Counted from the first letter of the stretch, positions 1-6,855 are shown. The stretch is 11,188 nt of DNA from Baffinella frigidus (GCA_026770585.1 MU646595.1:68725-79912), one strand, 5' to 3'. Numbers and translations are program-made. Notes: a model not told the origin generated them from the letters alone.

Positions 1-1044
1 TACCCGGCGAGTTGGCTGGGGGGGGAGGATTCGTGGTGCGACGTGAACCTCGCGTGCTACTGCGAGGAGGCCGAGGCCGAGCCGTGCCAGGTACTGCCTA
101 CCAACAACGTGAAAGGGGGCGTCATATCTGGTGCAAAACATCACCGCCGTTGTTTTAGATGGGTTGTGAAGCCAGTGATTGCACGTTGTGCACCGAGTCG
201 CGTGCAAATAAGCCCTCCTCCAACGTGGGCTTTCTGACGGTTGGATACCCCCCTTCTTCATTTTCACTCTCAAAGCCTCGCGATGAGTGATCCAAAAGTG
301 TAAGACGTCTAAGGCTCGTCTTAGCCTTTTGTCTAAGGCTCGTCTTAGACTTTTGTCTACGGCTCGTCTAAGGCTCGTGGCGCAGGTTGGACACCCGATG
401 AGACAACCGTGGCGGGACTGACGTGATTTGGTTTGGTTTGATTTCAGGTTGGATACCCGTGCTGGGACGACACGGGGTATTCTTCCAACTCATGCGGTCC
501 GGGAGAGATCGACTTCTCCGCCAACAGTATGCCCCTTCATACCACTCTGTTTGGGGGGAACACCAATTTCGTGAGCCCGGGCTGTTTCCCGCTCCAACGT
601 TGACGGATTCATACCGCTAACCCAGCGTGTGAAGTTGAGAATAGTCGATGAACCCGAGTGAGGCAGCGCTAGAGAGTGGTGCTGGGCACCTCGCTACACT
701 CCTCCCGCAGTTCTCTCTCTCTCTCTCTCTCTCTCTCCGCAGAAAGCTAGAGCGGCGTATGGCGACAGGGTTCGAGGAGTTTCCAGAGAACAAAGAGGGG
801 AGGTCACCTGCTACTGCTGAACCCTGCTCCAGAGCCAGTGCTGATGAGTCCCGGCCTGCTTCTTCTTTCCCCCTTCAACGCCTTACGTTGAGTGATCCAA
901 TCGGCCGGACTCGCCTCATGCCGGACTCGCCTCAGCATCCTCTGAACACACGATCTGTGCGCAGCCAAATCGGTGACGGGCATCGACCCCGTCGAGTACC
1001 TCGAAAACGGCCAGGTGCCCGCCCCCCCCACCAGCAACCCGTAG
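1..1044 (+). CDS. Cysteine-rich multi-exon protein, copy 1 (5' partial)
   Basis: Function is unknown. The visible model is exon 1..108 (36 codons, already open at the window edge), exon 448..526, and exon 965..1044 ending in TAG at 1042-1044. Introns are GT..AG: 109-447 after AACAAC, and 527-964. The first exon carries SWCDVNLACYC and EPCQVLPTNN; the second begins VGYPCW and contains CGPGEIDFSAN; the last contains VEYLENGQV. The acceptors TTTGATTTCAG and TGCGCAG recur at the matching exons of copy 3, and the middle exon has the same 79-base length and phase 1 exit in both. Five of its six codon differences from copy 3 are synonymous. The first exon differs from copy 2 only at two synonymous third positions over 108 bases. 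These patterns argue for selected coding sequence. The N-terminus, including any signal peptide, lies outside the window. Cysteine spacing suggests a small disulfide-rich, perhaps secreted, domain; this is inference. Confidence 0.6.
307..379 (+). repeat. Short tandem repeat with hairpin units in intron 1
   Basis: Units built on GTCTAAGGCTCGTCTTAG repeat at a 24-base period (307, 331) and decay towards 379. The second unit is a hairpin: GTCTAAG at 331-337 pairs perfectly with CTTAGAC at 344-350 around GCTCGT. It lies inside the first visible intron of copy 1, upstream of the acceptor at 447. Confidence 0.75.
712..737 (+). repeat. (TC)n microsatellite in intron 2
   Basis: Thirteen TC dinucleotides are followed by CCGCAG, so the tract resembles a polypyrimidine tract with an AG acceptor at 742. 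The downstream frame has no similarity to the exons shared by the copies, and the better-supported acceptor for the last exon is at 964. It could be an alternative acceptor, but it is probably only a microsatellite in the intron. Confidence 0.85.
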
Positions 1045-1052
1045 CAGCTTTT

Positions 1053-1076
1053 CCCGGGTCCTTGCAAGGATCCGGG
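1053..1076. other. 24-base palindrome just after the stop codon of copy 1
   Basis: CCCGGGTCCTTG pairs with CAAGGATCCGGG across the whole 24 bases with a single G-T wobble (1058/1071). It begins nine bases after TAG and is followed by an AT-rich stretch (ATTTTATTAAAAAA). In RNA it would form a strong stem-loop in the 3' untranslated region. No AATAAA was seen nearby. Confidence 0.7.
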
Positions 1077-1358
1077 ATTTTATTAAAAAACCTTGTTTAT
1101 TCCCAGGGCACTACAGTAGGAAGGGCCTAGGGACCTACGAATTGCCGACGGGAGATACCAATGAGATTTCATTGATGTGTACCAGGATCCGAAAGGTTTC
1201 AAACCCCGGGATAAGCTGCGGGTAGTTGTTGGTGCCCCCCCCTCATCGCGCACGTCCAGTTGAGCGAGGCTTGAACGTGTGCTGGTCGCGCCGTGCTTTC
1301 GAGAGCCGTCAGAGGCCCGTCCCCCATTCGTGTGAGCACCACCTCCAACCCCCAAACT

Positions 1359-1425
1359 GAAACCCGAAACCCGAGACCCGAAACCCGAAACCTGAAACCC
1401 GAAACCCGAAACCCGAAACCCGAAA
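1359..1425 (+). repeat. GAAACCC heptamer array (variant telomere-like)
   Basis: About 9.5 tandem heptamers of GAAACCC with only a few substitutions (GAGACCC, GAAACCT). It is the most regular heptamer array in the window. It equals the CCCTAAA unit with T replaced by G, so it may be a homogenised variant of an interstitial telomeric repeat. Confidence 0.85.
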
Positions 1426-1499
1426 TGCTGGACCACAGCCCAACGCTGACGCATGGCGCCCTCGAACAGTTCCCTGGCGAGCAGCCCTCGCGCATCAGC

Positions 1500-1985
1500 G
1501 TGTGCGGGGGGGGCGTCGCGCTCTATCCCGGGGAAACGTGTGTGTCGATGGCGGATGTACCTCCCCCCTCTCTACCCTGGGAAAGCTGTACATCACTCTC
1601 GTCTCTACCCTGGGACAATTTCGAAATTGTGCGTGTATCACTCCCGCCGGCCACATGAGCACCCCCCTGCTTCTCTGGCACCGTACCACGCCAGAGGGAT
1701 CGAAACATCCACTTTTGACATCTTTCAAGGGAACCCCCTTGAATTCTTGAGTCAACCACGTCAGATCTTACGTGGGTAAGGTGTCGGTTTCCCTCGATCA
1801 TTCGGGCGTCGTAAGTCGCGCTCTACCCCGGGGAAACTTGTGTTTCGATGAAGGGTGTATCACCCCCGCCATCCGCACTCCTCGTTCTGTTCCAAACGTT
1901 GACAGTCAAGTCCCAGCATCGTCAACTTGTGGTATTGTCGCACGGCAGAAGCAGCCCCCTGCGTCTCTGGGACCGTCTGGCCCAG
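1500..1985 (+). repeat. Diverged tandem duplication of about 300 bases
   Basis: Bases 1516-1550 and 1816-1850 (TCGCGCTCTA, GGGGAAAC, TCGATG blocks) match at 32 of 35 positions exactly 300 bases apart. A second pair of similar blocks, CCCCCTGCKTCTCTGG followed by ACCGT, lies near 1662 and 1954, and GTGTATCACYCCCGCC recurs near 1632 and 1856. A shorter motif, CTCTACCCTGGGA, adds further internal copies near 1570 and 1602. No convincing coding frame is shared by the two halves. Confidence 0.6.
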
Positions 1986-2476
1986 CAGCTCGCGTGCAGC
2001 CAAGTGACTGCCTTAGGGCCAGTAGACTGCCTTAGATGACTCAGTTGACTGCCTTACCAGCCTGCATCGCGTGAGTGCCCGACCCACACGCTGCCCCTGC
2101 CCCTGTCCGCGCTGAGATTGGGAATCCTCGCGCGTGTAGCTAACCCCCCCCCCGTAGCCCTGTGGCGGCTGCCCGCCGTAGCCCTACCCCAGCGCTGCGG
2201 GCAGCTAACACCACACACCCTCCGAAGTGGATCAAATACGGGTTGCAGGTCATCCGAGCCGCCTGGCGGGGTCGGATATACTGAAGCGAGCGGTAGTAGG
2301 TAGTTGCGTTGATCACTTTGCAAGGCTCTGAGGGTAATAAAGAAGAAGAACGAAGGATAGTGAAGCTGAGCAAGGGTGGGATGCCGAAGCTGAGGAACAC
2401 CCCACCAGGTTTTTATATCACTCATCCGTAGTGTGGGGCTCTTGCACCCTATACCCGACACCCTGAACCCACCCTT

Positions 2477-2626
2477 ATCCGGGAACATGTTTAATTTCAA
2501 AGGAAATGGACCCCTATCTGTTCATAGGAGTTGGACGAAGGTTAATTAGGGCCCCACGTAAATTTAATTAGGGGCATAATCCGTTTTGATAGGCCATTTT
2601 CTTTGAAATTAAACGTGTTCCCGGAT
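2477..2626. mobile_element. Inverted-repeat element, MITE-like, directly upstream of the copy 2 exon
   Basis: Arms at 2478-2509 and 2594-2625 are reverse complements over 32 bases with two mismatches (cores CCGGGAAC, TTTAATTTCAAAG), and similarity continues inwards with an indel. The total is about 150 bases, AT-rich in the middle, with no coding capacity. TGAACCC occurs on both sides (2464-2470 and 2626-2632) and may be a target duplication, but on the left it sits six bases outside the arm, so this is uncertain. The right arm ends only ten bases before the exon. Confidence 0.6.
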
Positions 2627-2636
2627 GAACCCCCAG

Positions 2637-2819
2637 GTGGACCACGGCATGTGCTGCGGGCCCGGGGAGGTGTACTCCTGTAAGGGGCACAAGTGCTACC
2701 CGGCGAGTTGGCTGGGGGGGGAGGATTCGTGGTGCGACGTGAACCTCGCGTGCTACTGCGAGGAGGCCGAGGCCGAGCCGTGCCAGGTACTTCCCACCAA
2801 CAACGTTGTGGGTATCTAG
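2637..2819 (+). CDS. Cysteine-rich family exon, copy 2 (isolated, probably truncated)
   Basis: The exon 2637..2804 encodes 56 residues. In order they carry CCGPGEVYSCKGHKC, SWCDVNLACYC and EPCQVLPTNN, with ten cysteines in total. A CAG acceptor ends at 2636. An ATG at 2625 is in frame (MNPQ before the exon), but no signal peptide follows it, and the ATG lies at the edge of the inverted-repeat element. From 2697 to 2804 it equals copy 1 except for two synonymous changes. It can splice at GT 2805, or read on through five codons to TAG at 2817-2819. The sequence after 2807 does not match the copy 1 intron but aligns with the 3' flank of copy 3 (4347-4420). It may therefore be a truncated copy or recombination product rather than the first exon of copy 3. 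No function can be assigned. Confidence 0.5.
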   Translation: MDHGMCCGPGEVYSCKGHKCYPASWLGGEDSWCDVNLACYCEEAEAEPCQVLPTNNVVGI

Positions 2820-2868
2820 GCTCTGAGGGTATGTAAGGACGCAAGGTTATGAGGACGCCACTTAGGCC
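2807..2868 (+). repeat. Direct repeat of the copy 3 3' flank
   Basis: Aligns with 4347-4420. GGACGCAAG and TTATGAGGACGCC are shared with one mismatch over 23 bases (2837-2859 against 4377-4399), and both ends extend with TGTGG..ATCT and ACTTAG blocks. A 12-base segment is absent here. Confidence 0.75.
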
Positions 2869-2901
2869 ACAAACGTTGAAGGAGCCCTTATCGCTGGTAC
2901 A

Positions 2902-2983
2902 AGGTTGGACACCGCCCAGCGTTCAACGTTGGCGTTGGGCATTATCAGGTTGGACACCACCCAGCGTTGGCGGGGCGTTGGGC
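2902..2983 (+). repeat. 45-base tandem duplication with hairpin potential
   Basis: AGGTTGGACACC, CCCAGCGTT and GCGTTGGGC occur in two units starting at 2902 and 2947. GCCCAGCGTT can pair imperfectly with ACGTTGGGC-like sequence in the same unit. The unit starts with the same signature as the VGYPCW exon of the gene family. Confidence 0.7.
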
Positions 2984-3107
2984 AGCGCCAGCTACCCGGG
3001 GCTTTTGAGATCGGAGTGTATTTATTGGACGCGTTGGTAGTAACTTTTTGTACCAGCTGCTTAGTAATTGCGGACGTGACAGTAGTAAAAGGACACCCTT
3101 TCTCGGG

Positions 3108-3181
3108 TCCGTTTTTGGAGCCATTGTCCCCTTCCCATTCACGTGACCCCCCCGAGAAACCAGTCCGTTTTTGGAGCCATT
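3108..3181 (+). repeat. 56-base spaced direct repeat carrying TTGGAGCCATT
   Basis: TCCGTTTTTGGAGCCATT is present identically at 3108-3125 and 3164-3181. Between them TTTCTCGGG (3099-3107) and CCCGAGAAA (3151-3159) form an inverted pair. Confidence 0.8.
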
Positions 3182-3219
3182 CAACGTTTTTGGTACCCGT
3201 ACCCTCCCGCTGGACTGTC

Positions 3220-3271
3220 TTAATTAGGAGGCCCAATGAAAGTATTCCATTCAATTGGGAGGCCTAATTAA
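3220..3271. repeat. Imperfect inverted repeat, AT-rich, upstream of the copy 3 exon
   Basis: TTAATTAGGAGGCCCAAT and ATTGGGAGGCCTAATTAA flank a short spacer. They are both roughly direct and roughly inverted because GGAGGCC lies inside a near-symmetric frame. The CCTAATTAAATT core also occurs, reversed, in the element at 2477-2626, which precedes the other copy of this exon. Confidence 0.55.
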
Positions 3272-3288
3272 ATTGTTATGCCCTATAG

Positions 3289-4346
3289 GCGATTTCTCGT
3301 ATTGGACGCTGTGAAAGAAGAAATTGGCAAGGGTCGTGCGGGGAATGCTCGTGGTGTCACGCGAACCTCGCGTGCTTCTGTGCAGAGGCCGACCCACACC
3401 AGGCTATCCATGCCAACAGGATAAATGTCAGTTTTAAATTCTGGGGGGATAATAGTCACGTACCTGCGCGGAAAGCGTGTAGCTTGTCCATCTATTCGAC
3501 CAAACATACCAAAATTACTACACAAATTCTTACAATCGACATTTATGCTGTTCACATGGATAGCCTCGTGTGGACGCGGGTCGTGTCAGGTTGGACACCC
3601 TTCTTCTTTTTCTTGATGAAGGGTGGGCAACCTAATTCCGGCGTAGACCCAACTGCCGCATCCCGCAGGGTTCTACATCATGCAATTTAGTAGGGTGATA
3701 CGGAATGCCGGAATCGGGTTGATGCCAGAATTAGCGCGCCCACCCTCACCCTCAACCCTGGAAATGCATGATCGAAAAGTTGACGAGCCTTAGGTTCCAC
3801 CAGCCCTGCGAGGCGGACCAAATCGACGATTGTTTGGAGCCATTTCCTCGGGCGGCACATTCGAATTCAAATGTGCTGGCTGAGGAAATGGCGCATGCTC
3901 CAGCCTCGATTTGGTCCGCCTTGAAAAGATTTTGAGCCTTAAGACGGGCCCCCCTCGGACAGTGACAGCCTCTCACGTGATTTGATTTGATTTGATTTCA
4001 GGTTGGGTATCCGTGCTGGGACGACACGGGGTACTCCTCCGGATCATGCGGCCCGGGAGAGATCGACTTCTCCGCCAACGGTATCCTCCTTGAACCCTAA
4101 AGTAAACCCACTCTGCTACGTGTAGTAAATTCGATCCTCGTGGCCGGTCTACTCATCGCTGACGTAACAGATTTCGACAGTTTTCGCCCATCTAATAATC
4201 TCCTTTTCTCGAAAGGCAAGAAGCTGACATTACTTGGGTTCCGACGTTGGTGCGCAGAGGTCGCGAACCCGAACGGGTTGCCTGCCGCCGTCGAGTACAG
4301 CGCCAACGGCCAGCCCTACGAGGCCTTGCCCCCCCAGGTTCAGTAG
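3289..4346 (+). CDS. Cysteine-rich multi-exon protein, copy 3
   Basis: Function unknown. Proposed exons are 3289..3426, 4002..4080 and 4258..4346, with stop TAG at 4344-4346. The first exon is a diverged relative of the copy 2 exon: CSWCHANLACFCAEA aligns with DSWCDVNLACYCEEA, and the NW..GS..C stretch aligns with SW..GG with two extra residues. The CTATAG acceptor at 3288 and donor GTCAGT at 3427 are less certain. The second exon (VGYPCWDDTGYSS, CGPGEIDFSAN) and the third (NPNGLPAAVEYSANG) are well supported by copy 1: same acceptor motifs (TTTGATTTCAG, TGCGCAG), same 79-base middle exon, same phase. Introns are 3427-4001 and 4081-4257. The last exon resembles the end of the middle exon (EYSANG against DFSANG), hinting at an internal repeat. 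No signal peptide exon was found upstream, so the 5' end may be missing or the copy non-functional. Confidence 0.5.
3811..3921. mobile_element. 111-base foldback element in the copy 3 intron
   Basis: AGGCGGACCAAATCGA at 3811-3826 pairs perfectly with 3906-3921. Pairing resumes inwards with CCATTTCCTC against GAGGAAATGG and GCACATT against AATGTGC, closing at GAATTC. Interior mismatches and a short insertion are present. GAGCCTTA occurs on both sides (3785-3792, 3934-3941) and could be a duplicated target, although 18 and 12 bases separate it from the arms. It has no coding capacity and the architecture of a MITE or foldback element. Confidence 0.65.
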
Positions 4347-4420
4347 TGTGGCCATCTGGGCTCGAAGGCCATCTACGGACGCAAGTTTATGAGGACGCCG
4401 CTGCAGATTCACTTAGAGCC
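4347..4420 (+). other. 3' flank of copy 3, repeated after the copy 2 exon
   Basis: This stretch begins at the base after the TAG of copy 3, so it is probably 3' untranslated sequence. It is the partner of 2807-2868. No AATAAA is visible. Confidence 0.5.
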
Positions 4421-4810
4421 TAGATACCCGCAGTGATGCCACGCGATGGGGACACCTCGCGCTCACGGAGGCGCAACCCCCTAGGACTCTACAGCAGGCC
4501 TATCTATCCTGATGGTGGTCCTAAGGGGGAGGAGCTCTTGATGAGTGAGGTGCCACGTTGGTTATCAAGTTGATGGTCAAAGCGCTCTCTCACGCACGGG
4601 AGGGATATTGTTTGATTGGTGCACCTGTGACTTGAGGCGGGTCCAGGGTCTGTTGTGCGAATGTGTAAAACTTTGGGACGGGAAAATCTGAGGGCGGTTG
4701 CGATGTTCATTTCGAGACACCCCATGCAGTCCCCACCCCCTCGCCGTGCATGCGACGCGCACTCTGCTTCACGACCCCCCCCTCCCAACCTGCTCAAGCT
4801 GTACAGATAG
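4421..4810. other. Region without a supported gene
   Basis: No frame here shows coding features I trust and no strong repeat is seen. The C-rich stretch at 4731-4795 ending in TGTACAG (4806) could be the pyrimidine-rich end of an intron leading to the exon-like frame that follows. Confidence 0.4.
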
Positions 4811-5023
4811 CTCGCTCCCTCGCTCCAGATTGCTCACCCGTCGCCCAACTGTCTGGTGGACGTGATGGCTCCGGCCATCATACACGGGGCTGTGTCCCCA
4901 GAAAGTATCAATCCGAGGCCCGGAAAGAGCGTCTTGTCCACGCTGCGTGAACGCTCTGTGCTCGCGAACAAAGGGATTGTATCCTCTCCCGCCCCTCACC
5001 ATCGCCGATGTTGCCTACAGTAG
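4811..5023 (+). CDS. Exon-like open frame of unknown function
   Basis: The frame is open for 70 codons between TAG at 4808-4810 and TAG at 5021-5023. Likely exon limits are 4829 (after CGCTCCAG) and 4978 (before GTATCC, the same donor string used by copy 3 at 4081). The product contains LVDVMAPAIIHGAVSPES and SVLSTLRERSVLANKG, a balanced composition with mostly C or G at third positions and many G-first codons. I recognise no domain. The overlapping frame on the other strand is arginine- and glycine-rich and less protein-like. The exon stops right before the palindromic array at 5014-5240, so its continuation is unclear. It may be one exon of a larger gene or a fragment. Confidence 0.35.
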   Translation, partial: LAPSLQIAHPSPNCLVDVMAPAIIHGAVSPESINPRPGKSVLSTLRERSVLANKGIVSSPAPHHRRCCLQ

Positions 5024-5240
5024 GGTACCACCTGTGACCCTACCGTGGGGTCACAGGGAGGCCTACGGTAGGGTGCCCCCTGTGACACTACCCTGGGACC
5101 CTACTGTAGGGTACCCCCCTGTGACCCTACCGAAGGGTCACCCCTGTGACCCTACCGTAGGGTACCCCCCTGTGACCCTACCGTCCTTTAGGTCCTTTAC
5201 CGTAGGGTCACAGGGGGCCTACGGTATGGTCACAGGGGGG
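5014..5240. repeat. Palindromic tandem repeat array, unit about 27 bases
   Basis: CCTGTGACCCTACCGTAGGG followed by TACCCC repeats about seven times with changes in spacing and orientation. Many units are self-complementary: 5031-5057 forms a 27-base palindrome (CCTGTGACCC against GGGTCACAGG) with one T-G wobble. Unit boundaries alternate between GGTACC-like and GGTCAC-like ends. One reading gives the repeated peptide PPVTLP, but because the array is palindromic I regard that as incidental. Confidence 0.8.
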
Positions 5241-5297
5241 GAACTGCACAAGTCCTCCGTCTCTCTCCATCGGGCTTGTCCATAGGGGATGTGCTAT

Positions 5298-5675
5298 TCA
5301 GAAATCTGGTTTCTGGTACGCCACCTTGAGAAAGTGCGCCGCAGTCAGGTCGCTTAGTTTGATCTGCAGCGGACTCGCGAGTGTGTAGGTGACTGCGTTA
5401 TCTGCGAGCGACTCCAACTCGAGGTGCGGTGCCCCGCGTCGGATTGCCGCCCGGTACTTGCGGGCGGCCTCATCATAGTCTGGGCGGGTGCCCTTACATT
5501 CGAGCTGGTGATCGCAGCTGTACACGCTCGGCCGATTTCCGCGCGCCTGTCGGTGCTTGGGCAGGCCCGTCTGCCTCTTGGGTGTGACCAACGCAGCCTT
5601 CGCCCAGCACTCCGTGTTGATCAGTACCTGGATCGTGGATATGGGGCGGTTAGTCTCCTTGGACCAGTGCCACTT
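5298..5675 (-). pseudogene. Protein-like open frame, unknown, no start codon
   Basis: This - strand frame is open for 125 codons after an in-frame TAA (5678-5676) and ends in TGA at 5300-5298. Codons end mostly in C or G and the composition is protein-like throughout, for example ISTIQVLINTECWAKAAL near the start and DEAARKYRAAIRRGAPHLEL in the middle. There is no in-frame ATG, so it is either an internal or terminal exon or a fragment of a broken gene. The segment at 5730-5912 is in the same frame and also looks coding, which favours a single gene interrupted by stops. I recognise no family. A retroelement or viral relic is possible but not shown. Confidence 0.4.
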
Positions 5676-5694
5676 TTAGTCTGACCACCGCCAA

Positions 5695-5726
5695 TTTAGC
5701 CTGACCATGGCGATGGTCAGGCTAAA
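5695..5726. other. Perfect 14-base hairpin between two in-frame stops
   Basis: TTTAGCCTGACCAT and ATGGTCAGGCTAAA are exact reverse complements around GGCG. A diverged direct copy of the left arm (TTTAGTCTGACCA) lies immediately upstream at 5675-5687. On the - strand the hairpin falls between TGA (5732-5730) and TAA (5678-5676), in one shared reading frame. Confidence 0.8.
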
Positions 5727-5729
5727 AAA

Positions 5730-5912
5730 TCAGGTCGGAAAGCGCTGTAGCCCGTTCTCGCTCAGGCGGCAGCGCACGAGCTTCACGTTTGACCCGACGT
5801 CTTTCGCGATGACGCCCGACTGGACGTTGCGATGGTTGCCCTCGCCGGAGACGGCCCGCGTCGACAAGGAAACTCGGCGAGGCGAGGCGGAGCGCCGACC
5901 ACCCGATTCTCG
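5730..5912 (-). pseudogene. Upstream segment of the - strand protein-like frame
   Basis: The frame is open from 5912 to TGA at 5732-5730. Its second half is convincing: GEGNHRNVQSGVIAKDVGSN and KLVRCRLSENGLQRFPT, with nearly every codon ending in C or G. The first half is arginine- and serine-rich and less convincing. A neighbouring frame over 5938-5850 (HLDADENRVVGAPPRLAEF) looks more protein-like there, suggesting a frameshift near 5855 or an exon boundary at GGCGAG. It shares frame with the segment at 5298-5675. Function is unknown. Confidence 0.35.
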
Positions 5913-5950
5913 TCAGCGTCCAGATGCTTCCGCCAATTTCAACACAGGTG

Positions 5951-5992
5951 GCTCAAGGACGAATCAAAGGAGCTCAAGGACGAATCAAAGGA
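5951..5992 (+). repeat. 21-base tandem duplication
   Basis: GCTCAAGGACGAATCAAAGG plus A occurs twice in perfect tandem (5951-5971, 5972-5992). Being a multiple of three it keeps any frame open. Confidence 0.9.
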
Positions 5993-6113
5993 CTCTCAAC
6001 TCACCCTGCCCCAGTCTAATCAGGGGATCCCGCGGATCCTCCTGATTTCTGCTCCCCCACTTCACTCTGATCCCGCATATCGGACCGTGTAAGCTCGCTG
6101 CAGGGTCTCTCAC

Positions 6114-6240
6114 CGATCGAACCGGTGCGTTTAACAACCTTGTACACCTTTTTGAACTTGGAAAGTTGGAAACTCGAAACCGAGAGTCGGCCAAGTTCTA
6201 CCACACTTGCTCTAACAACGTTTTCAACAGTGGTGTGCAC
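6114..6240 (-). CDS. Possible exon of the - strand gene
   Basis: The - strand frame from 6240 reads HTTVENVVRASVVELGRL and continues with a lysine- and valine-rich stretch (SKFKKVYKVVKRTGSI). It reaches a consensus-like donor, ATCG then GTGAGA, at 6114/6113. An in-frame TAA lies just upstream of 6240, so the true 5' boundary is unclear. If real, it would be an upstream exon of the broken gene at 5298-5912. Support is composition and the donor only. Confidence 0.22.
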
Positions 6241-6850
6241 AAATTAGTGTGAGCTCGTGGCGGGTGTGGACAAGTGGTCAGGAGTTCCTTTGTCGAGATT
6301 CTGGTTGCTGGTTCTAGCCCGACCAAACCCCTGAGGATATTTTGAATTTTGACGTTTTGAGGGGAAATGAAGTTGATGAATAAAAATAATTAAACTCACT
6401 AACTGCGTTCACGAATTTGGTGAACGCGTTCACGATCACGCTCATGAATATCCACAGCTCCTTCGATCCTTTAGGCCCTTGAGTTTTTTTGTATCAGTCT
6501 GTGGAAATGATCCGGAGGATGGTTTTCTTCTTTGTCTCAAGCATCAGGCCCTCCGGTGCAGAGGATCGCGGCAGAACCGGCTGAAGGGTGGTACTCAAAT
6601 GGGGCATGCCACTCGGCGGATCACCAATCTTTCAAGACCCCCAGATTCTGGGGTTCAGGTGATCAAATTTGTTCTGGGGTTTGGTGATCAAACCAGAAAA
6701 CGAATTAAAGCTGGTCAGTGGGACCTCACTCAAAGGGCCCTCAGGTCCTTTTGGTCCTTTAGGTTTTGATTTCTCCCAACATGCCTTTCCGTAGAAAAGA
6801 TTTGCAAAGAAAGGGGAGTTGACTTGCACGACCACGGTGTGGAGCCAGGG
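6241..6850. other. Region without a supported gene, with palindromes
   Basis: It is AT-rich around 6360-6400. GTGAACGCGTTCAC at 6420-6433 is a perfect 14-base palindrome, and its half GCGTTCAC is repeated at 6405-6412, so two alternative hairpins are possible. CCCCAGA/TCTGGGG at 6639-6653 forms a second hairpin and is followed by two near-identical units TTCTGGGGTT..GGTGATCAAA. Short frames on both strands give no coding signal I trust. Confidence 0.5.
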
Positions 6851-6855
6851 GGGAG

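Larger units (their letters stand above)
1045..2470. other. Region without a supported gene
   Basis: Apart from the palindrome, heptamer array and 300-base duplication listed separately, I see no coding evidence. Open frames exist in several phases but run through repeats. A decamer GACTGCCTTA repeats at 2006, 2025 and 2047. ACAATTTCGAAATTGT at 1615-1630 is a perfect 16-base palindrome. GGCTCTGAGGGTA at 2324-2336 recurs at 2819-2831, just after the copy 2 exon, suggesting that another piece of the gene-family flank lies here. Confidence 0.5.

Noticed and set aside
648-1130. A 160-codon + frame
   Set aside because: It runs through a TC microsatellite and reads the supported last exon of copy 1 in a different phase. 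The composition is low-complexity.
1083-1495. - strand frames rich in GFxVSGF repeats
   Set aside because: These are translations of the GAAACCC heptamer array and not a glycine-rich protein.
4947-5285. + frame with repeated PPVTLP peptide
   Set aside because: The repeat is DNA-level and palindromic; the frame is a by-product of the array.
6108-6128. CACCGGTTCGATCGGTG as a tRNA T-arm on the - strand
   Set aside because: Stem and loop register do not fit a T-arm and no cloverleaf surrounds it.
6632-6835. - strand frame with KGPKGPEGP as a collagen-like protein
   Set aside because: Only three triplet repeats, no ATG context or neighbouring exon, and an overlapping + frame of similar length.
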